Assembly: GCA_950022295.1 (NCBI GenBank)
Contig: OX465601.1
Location: forward strand, 110,441,501 to 110,505,500
Source of the DNA: Bromus sterilis
Taxonomy: Eukaryota > Streptophyta > Magnoliopsida > Poales > Poaceae
DNA length: 64,000 bases
Reading direction: 5' to 3'
Within the stretch, counting starts at the first letter, position 1; every line of letters starts with the position of its first letter. Under the pieces are notes generated by a model. It was given only the letters and a program-made list of their open reading frames with translations. It did not search any database and was not told the origin of the DNA. Made by a program: the position numbers and the translations under genes. Below, one piece after another: positions 22,214-35,111 of the stretch.

Positions 22214-22771
22214 ATGGCAGAGTATCCACTCGACCACCTATCATCCCCCTGACCAACCAGCTTTGCCTATCTGCTTGCCGACGTCTGGTGGAGACTCTAT
22301 CCCTATGGAGAAGTTCCGAGGTACCAAGTGCTCCAGAAGTCACTCGGAGGATCGATGCTGGAGTACTATGCCAAGGTCTTCATAGCAGTCAACATCCCCA
22401 TCGGCATGCGCACCTACTGCTTCCAAGGTGGATACGCCTCTACCCTAGATCATGTCGTCCAGCTAGCTGCTTTGGCAGGCCTCGCAGGTCTTCACCATCA
22501 GGAGAGCGCGATGTATCAGAATCGTGCCTTCCATTTCTATCCCACCCTGACCGCCAATCCTCGACAAGTAGGGTTCCCTCGTCCTCTTGCGGAAGCCGAC
22601 GCCGCGGTGTTCAGCATGTCCCGCTACATGGTCGCCGAGTACACCCTCCTAGTCGATTTGGTCAGTGAAGCAAGGGAAGCAAGAAGGACTCTTGCCGCAG
22701 CCTTGGCTTCGGCAACTCCTCCGCCAGCTCCCTCCGCATCAGGTAACCCGTCGATGGACCATAGCATTTAA
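22214..22771 (+). pseudogene. Gag-position ORF of the LARD-like element D, unknown family, one stop
   Basis: The frame from ATG 22214, about 190 bp after the primer-binding site, runs 185 codons and is broken only by a TGA at codon 13 (22250-22252). The downstream part is open and has typical protein composition. Blocks include VWWRLYPYGEVPRYQVLQ, MLEYYAKVFIAVNIPIGM, and an Ala/Leu-rich segment followed by FHFYPTLTANPRQVGFPR. It ends in a Pro/Ser tail. There is no zinc knuckle and no RT motif. The position is where gag would be, so a structural role is possible, but I do not recognise the family and assign no function. The TGA could derive from CGA by one transition. Confidence 0.6.
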
Positions 22772-24568
22772 GTGCGCGTAGTTCATGTTGCATGAGTAAT
22801 AGTAGTCTTGCATGTTGCTTGTTGCACGTTGTTGTGTGTAACGATAAGATGTGATCTGTTTGCGTGTGACCTCGATGCACTTCCAGTGCTATTAACCTTC
22901 GTTTTCTTGATCCTCCATTTGGTTCTTCGATGTTTAACGAATATGATTTTGCAGGTAGTATGTGACTCTGACGAACCCTTGCTCGCTTTCTTGGATAATG
23001 GCACCACGCCTGGTTCTGAGCTGATTCATCTTCGGCCGTCCGGGGTGGATGCCTACTTTTTATTTCTCTTGTCAACAGCCGACCCGTGTTCTGATCTTCT
23101 TTTCGGCCGTCTCGGGAAGTTGTTGAGTTTCCCTTTGCAGTGGCGACCCTATGCTCTGAGCTGTTTTCTCAGTCGTCTTAGGGGACCGCTGCATTCTTTG
23201 TATCAACGCTGCCTCATGCTCTGAGCTGATTCTTGGTTGGACGTCTTGAGCAGTGGTTGAGTTATTCCAGTAAACATCCCGGATCAAAGTTGTAAAAAAA
23301 CCGTTCTGTTGGCTACTGGTTCATTTTCCGGTTTTATGCAAGGGATTCAGATGGTCATCGACTACCTCTAACGCTTTTTAAGTGATTCTTCTATCGATTG
23401 CGTTTGATCTTCGCTTCGTTTGATTTCCTCATTGGTTTTCATTCGGTCTTCATTTGGTTCTTTGGCGTCGCCTTATTTTTTTTCCTGATGAAAAGTTGCT
23501 CATCAACCCACTGCATACTGCGAAGAATCAGTAAAAGACCGTAAAGAAGTGTGAAGACCAACAAGTCCTGAAGGATTCACACCAGAGTGCATGGAGAATA
23601 TTTGGCTCCAGTAGAAATTCCATCGAGGTGAATTATTGGAATCAATTCAGCATCATTCGTTCAGCCGTTGCCGCCTTGAAGGTTCGATCAAGGGAGAAGA
23701 TCGGTTGTGACTCATGAGCATATGCATGTAAAGGACGGGCCATGAAATCAGTTCCCAACAAAGAAATGATTGGAACCATGATCGCCTCTGACAAGACCGC
23801 AGCACAAAAGCCAACAAATTCTGGTGTACAGTTCCCAGCTTGTCTACACGCTATTATGGGAAAACTTCGGATACCAGAAACCCCAGCCTTCCTCGACAAG
23901 ATATCGGACACAGCCGACACGTACAGTGCATCAACCGTCCCCAGCACGCTACCCGGCTAGCTTCTCTGCCAAGACATCCAGCCTTCTACCCCAAGCCACC
24001 GAGGGAAGCTTACGGTGCAAGGCACCCGACCGTGGTTAGCACGCCACCGGGATGGATTCCAGCACAAGCTACCCAACTGTCTACAGTAAATGCCGCAGAA
24101 ACTTCCAGGACAAGGAACCGGTACATCCACAGTACAAAGGGCAAACTCCCGAGGCAAGATACCCAGTCTTCTTGGGTAAGTCATCGGAGAAGCTTCTCGC
24201 ATACGGAACCCAGCCTTCTTCCCTACTCCACCGAAGAAAGCTTCCGAGACACGGTACCCCGGCAAAGCTTCGAGCATAAGCTACCGAGTTTTCCTGATAC
24301 GCCATCGTGCCAGCAATAGTCTGTGAGACAACCCGACTGCTCAAAAGCAAGGCAGATTTCCACATAGTCAGTGGCATACAGATTTACACCTGGCATGATC
24401 ATACCTCACAAGTTGTACGAGCTACTCCAGCATGGATATAATCACGCTCGTAATCAAGTGAGTTACACCCATAGACAGCGGCAGGAACCGCAACTTCTTC
24501 AAGGAAAGAAAGCAGAGGAAACAAATCCGCATCTCAACTGGGTATAAAGACTGCCAAATCATGAAGGG
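22772..24568 (+). other. Non-coding internal region of D, left of solo LTR E
   Basis: No convincing ORF is seen. 23860-24310 contains a degenerate tandem repeat of roughly 40-50 bp units, recognisable by recurring ACCCAGCCTTCT, AAGCTTC and GGTACCC words. The stretch ends at the AAGGG target site of E. Confidence 0.6.
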
Positions 24569-27500
24569 TGTGACGCCCCCAAAATCAATCCGTGTACAGT
24601 AATCATACACGCAGGGTACGCGGCTGAGATTAGGGTGCCACGGTGAGAATATCACAACACAACACTAAACACAAAAGGATAAACAAATATATTACAATAA
24701 AGGGGGGGTCACGCGGACCCGAATACATAAGTCATACAAGCCATAATATCTGAGTACAGACATAGTTAGTCAAGTTTTGCCTTAAGAAGGCTAGCACAAA
24801 TCACATCAGAGATACAGATCGAAAAGGCGAGGCCTCCTGCCTGGGATCCACCGAACTACTCCTGGTCAACGGGGAACTCGACGTCGTAGTAGGCGCCTCC
24901 GGGTTACTCCTGCTCCTGGGCTCCAACGTCGGCTGCAGCGGCCGATCAGGCAAAGCGAAAAGGGGAAATAAAGCAAAGGTGAGTATCTAGCACACCCGCG
25001 AGTCTTACGTCCGCTACTAAGCATTATGCATTGTATCAACGGAAAGAAGAGGCTGTATATAGTGGACTGAAAGACAGAAATCCAGAGCAAGGGTAAGAAG
25101 CTAGGCCTATCGAAGACTAGCATCTTCCGACGATGTCTTGCAGCATGAGGTAAGAATCAGCCAACAGTTTATATAAATCATAAAGTAACAATGCAGCAGA
25201 AGTTTCTGCAGCATTGTATAATAATAAGCTGTAATAATTAAGAATGCCTCCGGGTTCACCTCCTCGACATCCCCGCGAGGAAGAAAACCCGGAACCATAC
25301 AGTTTAATAATAATAGTTTCTAGTGGTAAGATCCAGCTTCAGCATAAAGCGTCCTGTTACCGTGGACACGGCTATTCGAATAGATTAATCTTCCCTGCAG
25401 GGGTGCACTTGTGTTACGCTACACGCATGGATCTCCAGGGTGGCGGGAACCTTGTTAGGGAACGCTCCACTGAGGCTATCCGACACTTCATAGCCCAGCT
25501 TTCAAACTCAACAGAGAGGCCATCTGCCGGTCTAAATCCTAAGTACTCAGGGCCTTGGACCCCAACCCTGACATACTCCTGCACGGTGCGTGGGTGGCCG
25601 GGAAGCCGTAAAAAAAACAACACAGCTCGAGCAAAGAAGACAGCGCACTTCCCGGCAATCAGCCCGCGGTACTGCTGACGTCTGAAGAGTCCTCGGACGA
25701 CACTACGAAGAAGTGGAGCCCATAAACTCGTAATTCCCACGGGTAGGTAGTGCGTACATGGCATATAGCCAACTCAAGACATTCACTGAACCATTTAGCA
25801 TTTTAATTAACCTGCGTGACAACCGTTATCGTTGCCTCGACTTAATTGACCCGCGGACAACGACAGCAGCCAGGACCACCAGTACATCGGTGCCTGCCTT
25901 GTCGTCCCACCATGTCACTGCGGTTACCAACAAGGTGAAACGTCTCCTTACCTTGTCTCGCGTGTGCTCCTGGAGGAGCTCGACTTTCGGGGTTTGGTAA
26001 CTCTCGTGGCCAACGATTAGGGGCCAAGCACACCGGTACACTGGTCGTGCCCTCCCTGTCGTCCCGTCGCAATACCTCTCGCGGGCACCGTTGGGTCGCC
26101 CGACTTCTCACCTGAAGGACAACCATTGCTCAGATACCTAGAGCGGCTATACAGAGTCAACAACGAGTGGAGTACAAGGATTACTCCTTGATAGCTCACA
26201 CTTGATGGTGGCTCGGCAGAGCCGAGGTAGGGGCCTGAGGTGGTGTCGGCATTGTACCGTACCTGTGCAGTTATAATAATTGTACCCGCGTTCACTCCCC
26301 TAAGTGATCACGACCCTCTATCTAATCCTAGCTAACAATGCGCAGGGCTCACTGCTGAATAACACATATATATTTATAGGCAGCATAGGATAAAAGAGGT
26401 ACATCAAGGGGCGACAAAAACAGGCTATGCAATTGAATAGGATTATAACGTAGCAGCAGCAGTAACAATGCCTAGTGCAAGAAATGTACGGAAAGATAGG
26501 CGATATCTGGGCAAGAGAATGGCTCTGCTTGCCTGGAAGCTCGACGGTAGGGGTAGGGTCATCGACGACGTAGTCGTACTCAGCAGCGGTGTAGTCGACG
26601 GCGGCAGCGGGGTCTACCGGAGATTAAGGGGGTCGGAGAGGAAGCAGTAAATACACAGAAATAATATACAAACATATGCATGACATGACAGATGAAATGT
26701 TAACAGTGTTCTAACGCAGTGCAATGCACGTTGCTCGGAACGGAAATTCATCTGAGGATGAACTACCGGCTCCGGGTGATTACCGGACAGGGTGTCCGGA
26801 GGGGAAGGATCAAGCCGGAGGTGTCGTGGGTACCGGACAAACATAAGGGGGGTGTATCCGTGCTAGTTGATCTAATCTGAGAAACTTCCGTGTTCGGAAT
26901 AAATTCATCCGGGTACTTTAGTAGTACCGGACAATTTATCGGACTGCCGGTCCGGAGGGGGACGGTTCGATGTTCGTTGTTTTAGAGGGGCGTGATAGAC
27001 ATACGGATACCGTATTCGTATTCGTTATATTTTTCTGATCAATTTTCATGTATAAAGTTTTTGAATCCAAGTTACGGTTTAAAAGTTATTGAATTTCAAA
27101 GTTTTAAATCATTTAAATGATTTTCTGAATTTCTTTTATTATTTATTCAACATTATCCAGAACATTATCAAAAACTGTGCCTGACATGTGGGACCCACAT
27201 GTCAACCTCTGTTTATTTATAAAACATTTTAATTAAAACCAATTACAGTGGGGGCCCACATGTCATACTAACAGAAATAATTTAACAGTTATTTAATTAA
27301 CTTAATGGCCTAGGGCCCACCTGTCATAGACAGTAGTTAATCCAAATGGATTTAATTTAACCAACCGTTTTAATTAGCAGGCGGACCCACATGTAAGTGA
27401 CCCATAGGGGTTAATTAACCCCTAATCGTTTTTCTGACGAAGGGGCCCTCATGGCAGTGGCACGGGCAGCTCGCCGGCGGCGAGGGCAGCCACGGCCGAC

Positions 27501-28892
27501 GAGCTTGCGCTGGATTCCGGTGGCCGTTCGCGACGAGGTTTGTTGCTGCGTGTCCCTGGGTACGAGCCGCATCCATTCCAGCAAGCAGCTCGAGACGAGA
27601 TGGCCGGAGGTGAGCTCTACGTCGCCAATGGCGGCGGCGGTCTCTGGAGGTGCACGAAATCGCGGCTACGGCACCATCCAGGGGACGCGAACTAGTTAGC
27701 GCGAAGCTACAGTTCATCAGACATGCGAGGGTGCCAAAAGCGCTCGCTGGAACCCACGGTGGGCACGGCTATGACCTCCACGGCGGCAGTCAGTGCAAGA
27801 CGAAGAGGGGAATGCAACTGGAGGTTATCAGGCGGCTGAGAGCACTTGGGGATTTTTTTCGGTGCTCACCGCGGTCGGGTCGGGGCTGGCAGTGAACTCG
27901 ATTGTGGCGCGAGGCGGTGGCAATTCCTCTGCGATCTCCGGCGGCTCGAGGTTGAAGGCGACCCGATGCGCGCGAGGTGGAGGCTCCGGGATCGATTCCT
28001 TTGGTGAGGTGGCGTGGACGTCGACGGCGGGGCTCGGGGACAGTCTGGTTGGGACTGGGGGGCAGTGTGGCCGCGGGTGTTCACGAGCCCGTGTCCATGG
28101 CTGCGCCGGCCAGTTTTTCCCCGACGAGTGCGAGATGCATGAGAAGGGGAAAAAGGGGCAGGTGAGATCCACGCATCACGGGGGGCGTCCTTATCGCCTC
28201 CAGGCCGGCTAGGGGACAGGGGAGCAGGTGAGGAGGGCGGGGCCAGCTTGGCAGCGGCGGCCACGGCGGCGGCATGGCGCCAGTGCGGGAGGAGGAAGGA
28301 GAGATAGGAGTGGGCCGGGGTGGGCCATTGCCCAGGGCGACATTTAGTGCTATTCCAATTTGTTTAGTTTTTCTGTATTTCTTTTGTTTACTGCTGCAAT
28401 TAAAATAAATGCCTCTGCATTTTATTTAAATGTGTTGGGGGTTTGTAAAATAGGTGTATGTCACATGTAGGTGACACAAAAGGTTTGGTGCATTTTAAAA
28501 CTCAGTGGATATTTCTTTTAAATATTTTATGATTAAAAAGGACCTTATAAGCTACTGTTATAATTGTTTGAGATTTTTCTTAACTCCAAAAATTACCAAA
28601 GTTGGTCCAACATGATTATAATGATTTTAGGCAATTTACAAAAATGGTTTCAGGATTTATGGAACAACTTTATTTGAACACTTTTGTTTTAATTTTTATA
28701 CAAAGCAGTTTCAACTATGGGTTAGTTTCTTGATGAGGAAGATGCATTGGGATTTGGGTTTTGATTACCAACCAGCATGGTTTGAAAAGAGCAGAAGCAA
28801 AGTTTGATTAAGGACAGGGGATAACAGTGATTAACAAACAGTGATGGTCAACAGTGATGATGATTACTGTTACAGAAACTGAGGGTGTTACA
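24569..28892 (-). repeat. Solo LTR E (4.3 kb) nested in element D, TSD AAGGG
   Basis: On the minus strand it starts TGTAACACCCTC at 28892 and ends GGGGGCGTCACA at 24569. AAGGG is present on both sides (24564-24568 and 28893-28897). No internal domain is present, so it is a solo LTR left by recombination between the LTRs of a former full element. It carries a GC-rich island (about 27430-28330) and the three-palindrome box (25359-25408). Open frames in the GC-rich island occur on both strands and are not called. Confidence 0.9.
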
Positions 28893-30026
28893 AAGGGATA
28901 CCCGAAGGAAGGGAAACAATGAAGTCCTTGGTCTTGACCCCATCCACGAGGTCCAGCTTATCACATCCGACAAGGCCCCGAAGGAGTCCAACCTTGAGGC
29001 CAAACTTATTGCAACCAAGATACGCCAAGAGACAACAGATGACGGCATCCCAACTAGTTCAGAAAAAGGACGCCGACAAAAAGAAAGCCAGTACACGGGA
29101 AGTACCTAAAAAGGTGATTGCCATAGTAGCGAGAACCGAGGCAGACAGGCATGGCGTAAGCCGAATCTTGCTGCGATACCTGCAACCAGAGTTCGAGCTA
29201 CAACCTTAAGTTGCCAAAAGTATGCAACTCTTGCGAGCCGACATGTAAGTCAAAGAGGAAATTACATGGACTTCATGGTCAAATCCACCTCGATTAGTCG
29301 AAATTACCCAAACCTATGGAACCTTATCTCATGTGGGGAAGGATCGAGTGCCCAGCCAGTCAGCTGGTGAAGCTCCCCATACTTGGAGTTGTCGGAAATT
29401 GCTGGGATACCCAAGACTAGTGCACTAAGGATTCCCCACCCAGCTCAGCATTTTGACTATAAGGATCGTGGTAAAGTATAACACGGCCCATCCTGGATAT
29501 GACACTAGGGCAAGTCAATCTCAGCATGAGTAAAAGTTCAAAGCTTGTGACCCTCCCAGCGGAATTAATGCTCTAGACGGACAGCCAAAGTCACGCACAT
29601 AGGTCTATCATAATCACGAGCATTCCGAGCTTATCGTCTGCTCATGAAAGCTAGTGTGTTCTCAGGAAGGCCGATACAAAGGATTCGAGGATGAGTCGCA
29701 GATAAGGCCCAAGATACTCCAGGCCAGTATGGAGTGTTGTCATCCTTAAACCATGGCCAGATACCCCATTGTCATACCAGTCGGCCGATATGCAGATGGA
29801 AGCCAGCAGGAAAGGATCTGATATATAAAGGGAAAAATATTCCGTCGGAAATATGGGTTGGGTGAAGTAAACCCCCGGAGACAAAATATCTTGGATGCTA
29901 CCGAGGGAACACTATGCGGTAAAAAGGAAACCCGAGGAGAAATCAGTTCCCTTAAGACAAGATGTTTACAATGGTTCCCTGAGCAACCAAATCTTGAGGA
30001 CGAGATTTTTCTAATAGGGGTAGGTT
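28893..30026 (+). other. Non-coding internal region of D, right of E, ending in the polypurine tract
   Basis: No supported ORF. At 29989-30008 a stem-loop (arms AAATCTTG / CGAGATTT) precedes the polypurine tract (AGGGGTAGG, about 30015-30024) and the 3' LTR. The stretch around it resembles the last codons of chromovirus pol at 10375. Confidence 0.7.
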
Positions 30027-33000
30027 TGTGACACCCTAGATTTTGGAACTTTCTTTTTTCCAAAAACCTTTCTGATTCATTTCTGGATTTGCCATTTGAT
30101 TGGATTTTGAGCAACTCTTTGGACTTGAAACTTGAACATAGTTTCTTTACGTTCTCAAGTAGCCCATGATTTCCCTAACCCTTCCCAATGACCATCCCTT
30201 GATCCACTCCATCCAAGCCACATTTTTATGCAAGCCATATGTTCCTTTTCCCAACAAAAGGAATATTCTATTATTTGAGGATTGTGAAGCAACCCTTATT
30301 TATATTGGTCCATAAATCCCCAAATAAATCCCCCATATCCTTGACACCATTTCTAGCCAAAATCTCCAAAAACATTGCATGACACAAGTGGATTTTTCCT
30401 CAAGAGAAATTCATTCGTCTGTGGTGGCAGAATAGCACTTTGTGAAGCAAGTGTTATTTATCCATATCTATTGCTGGTGAAACTTTTTGTGCATAGTCTT
30501 GTGATCATATCATGAGACTATGCTAAGTTTCACCTTAGGGGACAAGCCAAGCTCCATACCAAGATTCCCAAAGTTATTATGCAGCAAGGGGCATTGTGAA
30601 GGAAGTGCATGATAGGGGAGACCATTTGCCTTGAAACTTTTTGTGCCTATTCCCACACCCAAGTGACCCCACCAAACCAAGTTTGAGCCAAAGCCAACCA
30701 TCCATGAGAGCACACCCTCAAGATCAAGTTTTTGGCCAGTACAACACCTTGTGAAGCAAGCACTAGATAGAAGCTTCCCCTAGCCTTGATATTTGGCACA
30801 CCTATGAACACCACCAAATAATCCCACCCCACTAAATTTCAGCCCAATCCCATTACCCGATTGATGGCAGCTTAAACACCAAGCTTCTGGCCCATTTTGG
30901 CACTTACTAAGGAAGTGAACAATTCCTTTGGCCATTTGGGCTCAAACTTGGCAGAGATCTAGTCCATCCAACACCATAGCCTTGTGACAACAGCACACCC
31001 TCCCCATGTTCATCCTTTGACCATTGCTTCTGCTCCAAGTTTGCTGCTGCAAACTTTGTAGTCAAGCCATGACCACCATAGTGCTCCATTTGACCAGCCG
31101 AGCTCACAACAATGCTCAGGGATGAGAGGATAAGCTTCTGGAGATCTTTGGCCGCAAGAAAATCCCATGTGCGCACCAGTGTCAAGGTGGCCACTCCCAT
31201 GGCGTGCCACTGCGCGCTCTGGCCGTGCCCCGAGGCCGCCAGACGCGTGCACGCCGCACTGTAGGCCGCCCTTGGCATCTTCCAAGTGTCCACCCGCGCC
31301 GAATGGCTTTGCGAGGCACGCATGCTCCCTACCCCTCGCCTAGACTCGTCGGAATCCCACCGGTAGGCCGTCGCCCCGTAGAACGCGACGAGCACAGCGC
31401 CTCTGACCCGTCGCCATCTCCATCACTTGCCCCCTGCTTCGCGCGTGAAGCTCCTGGAGCCCTCCCGAACCCTCTCGACGCATGCCACCTCACCCCGGAA
31501 TGTCGCCGGCGTTGTCCGCTTCCTCTCGGCGGCGCCCGAGCTCGAGCACCTCCTCCCCTCTTTAAAACCCGTGCCCCAGCGATGCCTTGATGCACCACCA
31601 GCCTCACCACCCCTCCAATCGCCACCTAGCTCTTTCAATCAAGCCGCGGAGCCCCTCCTTTCCCAGCTCCGGAGAGCACGCCGTCGTCAAGCTGCAGACG
31701 GAATACTCCCTGCTCCAAGCTCCCCTGACATAGCCTCCACCACCGTTTGACTCCCCTTGCTCCGTTGAAGCTTACTAACCCATCGCCCACTCGAATAGTG
31801 GTCGGAGCCAACGGCGACGTCGACATCGTCGGAGCCCGAGTCTTTGCCGCCGCTGCGACGAGCTTCCCCCTCCCTGTTCAGCCTCCATTTGAGGAGCCAC
31901 GGGTACGGGCATGACCGCCGTGAGCTCCCTGGTCCAGTCGAGCACGTCCCGACCCCGATCATGCCCTCTTGCCGGAGTTCTCGCCGCCGGTGAGCCCGTG
32001 TCCCCTGTTCCTCTCTGTTTCCCCCAGCCCTGACACCCTGGCCCCACCTATCAGCCACCCAGCCCCTCCCGAACCGGTACGCAAGTGGAAACGTATTTGG
32101 AAAATACGCCTTCGGCGTGGCCCGGTTGGAAAATCCCATCAATTTAAATTGATTTTGTTGACCAAACTTTGACCTCCCATATCTTTTAAACCTCAAGTCC
32201 AATGAAGTTGATTCTTTTCGCATTGGTTTACTCTTGAGCTCCTCTTTAATGTGGCATAAAGCTCATGCCATGTCTCTCTATTTATTTGTGCTGTTCAAAA
32301 GAAAAACCTTGTATGTGAAATTTCCTTTTTGCTATAAATATATTTTGCAAGGCTTGTTTGTCTTGAAGGCCAGGAGTATTTCACACTCCCCTGGTGAAAG
32401 GAAAGCCACACTTCTTTTGCACCTTCGTAAAGCTTTGACGTTCTTTGCGTCTTGCTTTACTTTCGGATCGTATAAGGGTCTTGCTTGATATAATTTAAAT
32501 CATTATGATGATGCCATCTCCATGTTATTCTTGTTTACATCATACCCTAGTCATGTTTATGATCTTGCTAGGTTGCATGTTATCACCTTGGCATGACTGA
32601 GTTAATCAACTAATGATAATGTGTATGATGATATGACCCCAACCGTACGTTGGATTGGTCTGCATGCATTGATATGTTTGGGTTTAGATGGTCATGTTGC
32701 ACCTGATCTTGATGAGTAGGCATTAGAGTACATGCTATGTGCCAAGTTTGTCAGGTGCCACCGAACCGAATTTATTAGTGCAACCACACTCGCCTTTACG
32801 GGAAGGCCTTGGCTCGGTCTATCGGTGGGCTCTCTTATGCGTATCACCAAGGTGGGAAGGCTATGCGCGCGCGGTAACCTTGGCCAGGTAAGCGGCGATA
32901 GTCTTGAAAGCCAGTTTGTTGATATGGGCCTGTCCCCGTTTGGGACAAGCTCGTGTGCCACGACGGTTGTTTCCATGCGATGGCAGGTGTGTCTGGAGGA

Positions 33001-34071
33001 CACGGGGTTGCCCAAGGCATGACTTGCGAAGCATGTCGGGTGATACGGTAAGGGAGGCACGCGGCAGAACAGACTCGTTGGAGAAGTCCTAGTCCACTCC
33101 TATGATACGAGGTTCCGAGGTTCCTGTGGGAAAAGTTCCAAGGTATTGGATGGAGGAAGAGCTCCATAGCATGGGTATAGTTCACAACCTCTGCAGAGTG
33201 TTACAAATCTATTCCAATAGCCGAGTCCACGGTATTGGACACAGTTCGTATTAGGTCGCACTTGGGATCAGCATGAAATTGGTTTAGTGATTGTGTCGAG
33301 TATGTGGTCATGCGATGACCCATATAAGTTGGGTATTCATGCGATGACTGTACCCTTTGAGTGGTCGTGCGACGACCCGTTGATTGGTCATGCGATGACC
33401 TGATAGTTGGGTGGTAACGTGATGGACACCTAACCCGTTGAATGGTCGTGCGACGACCCGTGTAAGTTGAGTGGTCATGCAATGACCCGGTGTTTAAGTC
33501 GGTAATGACTCTGAGGTAAGCCGTATGATCACGCGATGGTCATACGGGGTCCATGTGAGCTTAAACGATGGTTGTTATTGCATTAGTTGTAAGCTTGATC
33601 ACATGATGGATGCATCATGATAACATTGCCTGAACAGTTATGCCACGTTGTTTTGCCTTGGTGCTTTGGATGTTGTGAGCTTGCAAGTACATCCAATGTA
33701 CTGACTGGCGTGTCAAGCCAGATTCGCAGTCAATGCCGTGATTGCGTAGGATGACGTTCCCGGAATTTGCGAGCTTGGAGGTGTCCCAGTCAGTGTCCCT
33801 GTGGAATGGAGTTCATCACCGTCACCGTTGATTGCTGCTAAGATTTTTCCGCTGCTTTAGAGTTATCCCGCTGCTTGGTATAGATCCGCGACTAGTATTA
33901 GGAGCAGGATGTACGCTGCCTAGCTCCACTGGCATTGTAACGGACCCCTTGTACCCATTTCATGGTTAATAAAAGTGGTTCAGTTCTATATCAAGCAGTG
34001 TCGTGTTCCAGAAGACATGATCTCTGGGATGGAGCACGGGGCGTTCCGGTATTTTGAGCCGGGGTGACACA
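30027..34071 (+). repeat. 3' LTR of element D
   Basis: It starts TGTGACACCC and ends GGGTGACACA, followed by ATCAA. It parallels the 5' LTR along its whole length, with scattered substitutions and small indels. The hairpin array (33306-33547) and the three-palindrome box (33183-33232) are conserved. Confidence 0.9.
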
Positions 34072-34076
34072 ATCAA

Positions 34077-35106
34077 CCCTATCCTCTATGTTAGGGGAAA
34101 TTTGCTGCTACGCTACATCTCAACCTTCCACTTGGGGTAACCAACGAGGGGCGAGAAGCCACCAACTTGACAATCACGCCAAGGTGATTCTTGTTCATCT
34201 TTCGATGGGCGTGTTCCGGTAGCAAACTTTTATCCAAACCGTCAAGACAACTAAGTGTAATGTGATGTGAGTTCTTTTAACAGACCTGTATTTTATGTGT
34301 CACATCGTGTGCAGCCATGCGACATGACCTGCTCTGATGAGAAACATTGCATAGACGGTGCTGCAGTTGGAAGAACACTATCAACTTGATAGTGTTTTGC
34401 GAGAGATCACCCTAATAAAATACGACTACCGTGCATAAAATAAGGGTGCATCAAAGGGATAAACATCACAGGCAGTTCATTAATTTTATGTGATATGTTA
34501 TAGCCCTTTGTGTCGTGAAATTGTCGTTGCCTTCATGACTCTATGGTTGAAGTCTCCACCAACCACCTTTTGTCCTTGGCACCAGGACATCCTCACGGCT
34601 TCTGGCATGTGCGTCGAGGTCCACCTTCACATCATTGATCATCACCTGTCTCCATATATTGCCTTGCCTCAAGCTAATAAACAGTTCTGGCACGCAGGCC
34701 ATAACTAAGTTATAATCATATGACTCCAGTCATCATGTCGTACCACGACTCGCAGGTCGCAAAAAATATTACATCATATAGCATCTCATACAAACACATT
34801 GCAAATCTTGAACGATATACTACAACACATGCACACTCTGCAAAAACAAGTTAGATCGCCATCTAGACGGATTCTTGCAAATTTTAATGTGGATCTTAAG
34901 CAAGTTTACATGGCAAACGTAAAACCCTAAAATAAACAAGCACGGTCCTTATTTTTGTTGTTAGTTTAACATACAGCTGCGTGCAGCAACTAATGCCACA
35001 AGCCAAACTTCATTTAACGCATGACCCCATGTGGATTTGAATTCATAAAATCCACAAGCCCTTTAATGTTAAATTTTCTATAGCAAGACTACAATGAGAT
35101 TTAAGG
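34077..35106. other. Unassigned TE-like non-coding sequence between D and B2
   Basis: No credible ORF. On the minus strand it resembles the leader downstream of a BARE/Angela-type primer-binding site, which would make it internal sequence of element F (59742-61175) before B2 inserted. This is a tentative assignment. The AATTT at 35107-35111 is the B2 target duplication. Confidence 0.4.
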
Positions 35107-35111
35107 AATTT

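Larger units (their letters stand above)
17976..34071 (+). mobile_element. LARD-like non-autonomous LTR element D, complete, TSD ATCAA
   Basis: Two LTRs of about 4.05 kb (17976-22021 and 30027-34071) flank an internal region. ATCAA occurs at 17971-17975 and again at 34072-34076, so both outer ends are intact. Without the nested solo LTR E, the internal region is about 3.7 kb. It has a primer-binding site, a polypurine tract and one gag-position ORF of unknown family, but no protease, RT or integrase. Long LTRs plus a similar-sized, largely non-coding interior is the layout described for LARDs in Triticeae. The sequence before the polypurine tract resembles the end of Del/Tekay pol, which suggests mobilisation by a chromovirus. 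Confidence 0.88.

Noticed and set aside
22808..23224. 138-codon Leu/Phe-rich frame inside element D
   Set aside because: Leu/Phe/Cys-rich composition from a T-rich region, overlapped by an antisense frame; no recognisable motif.
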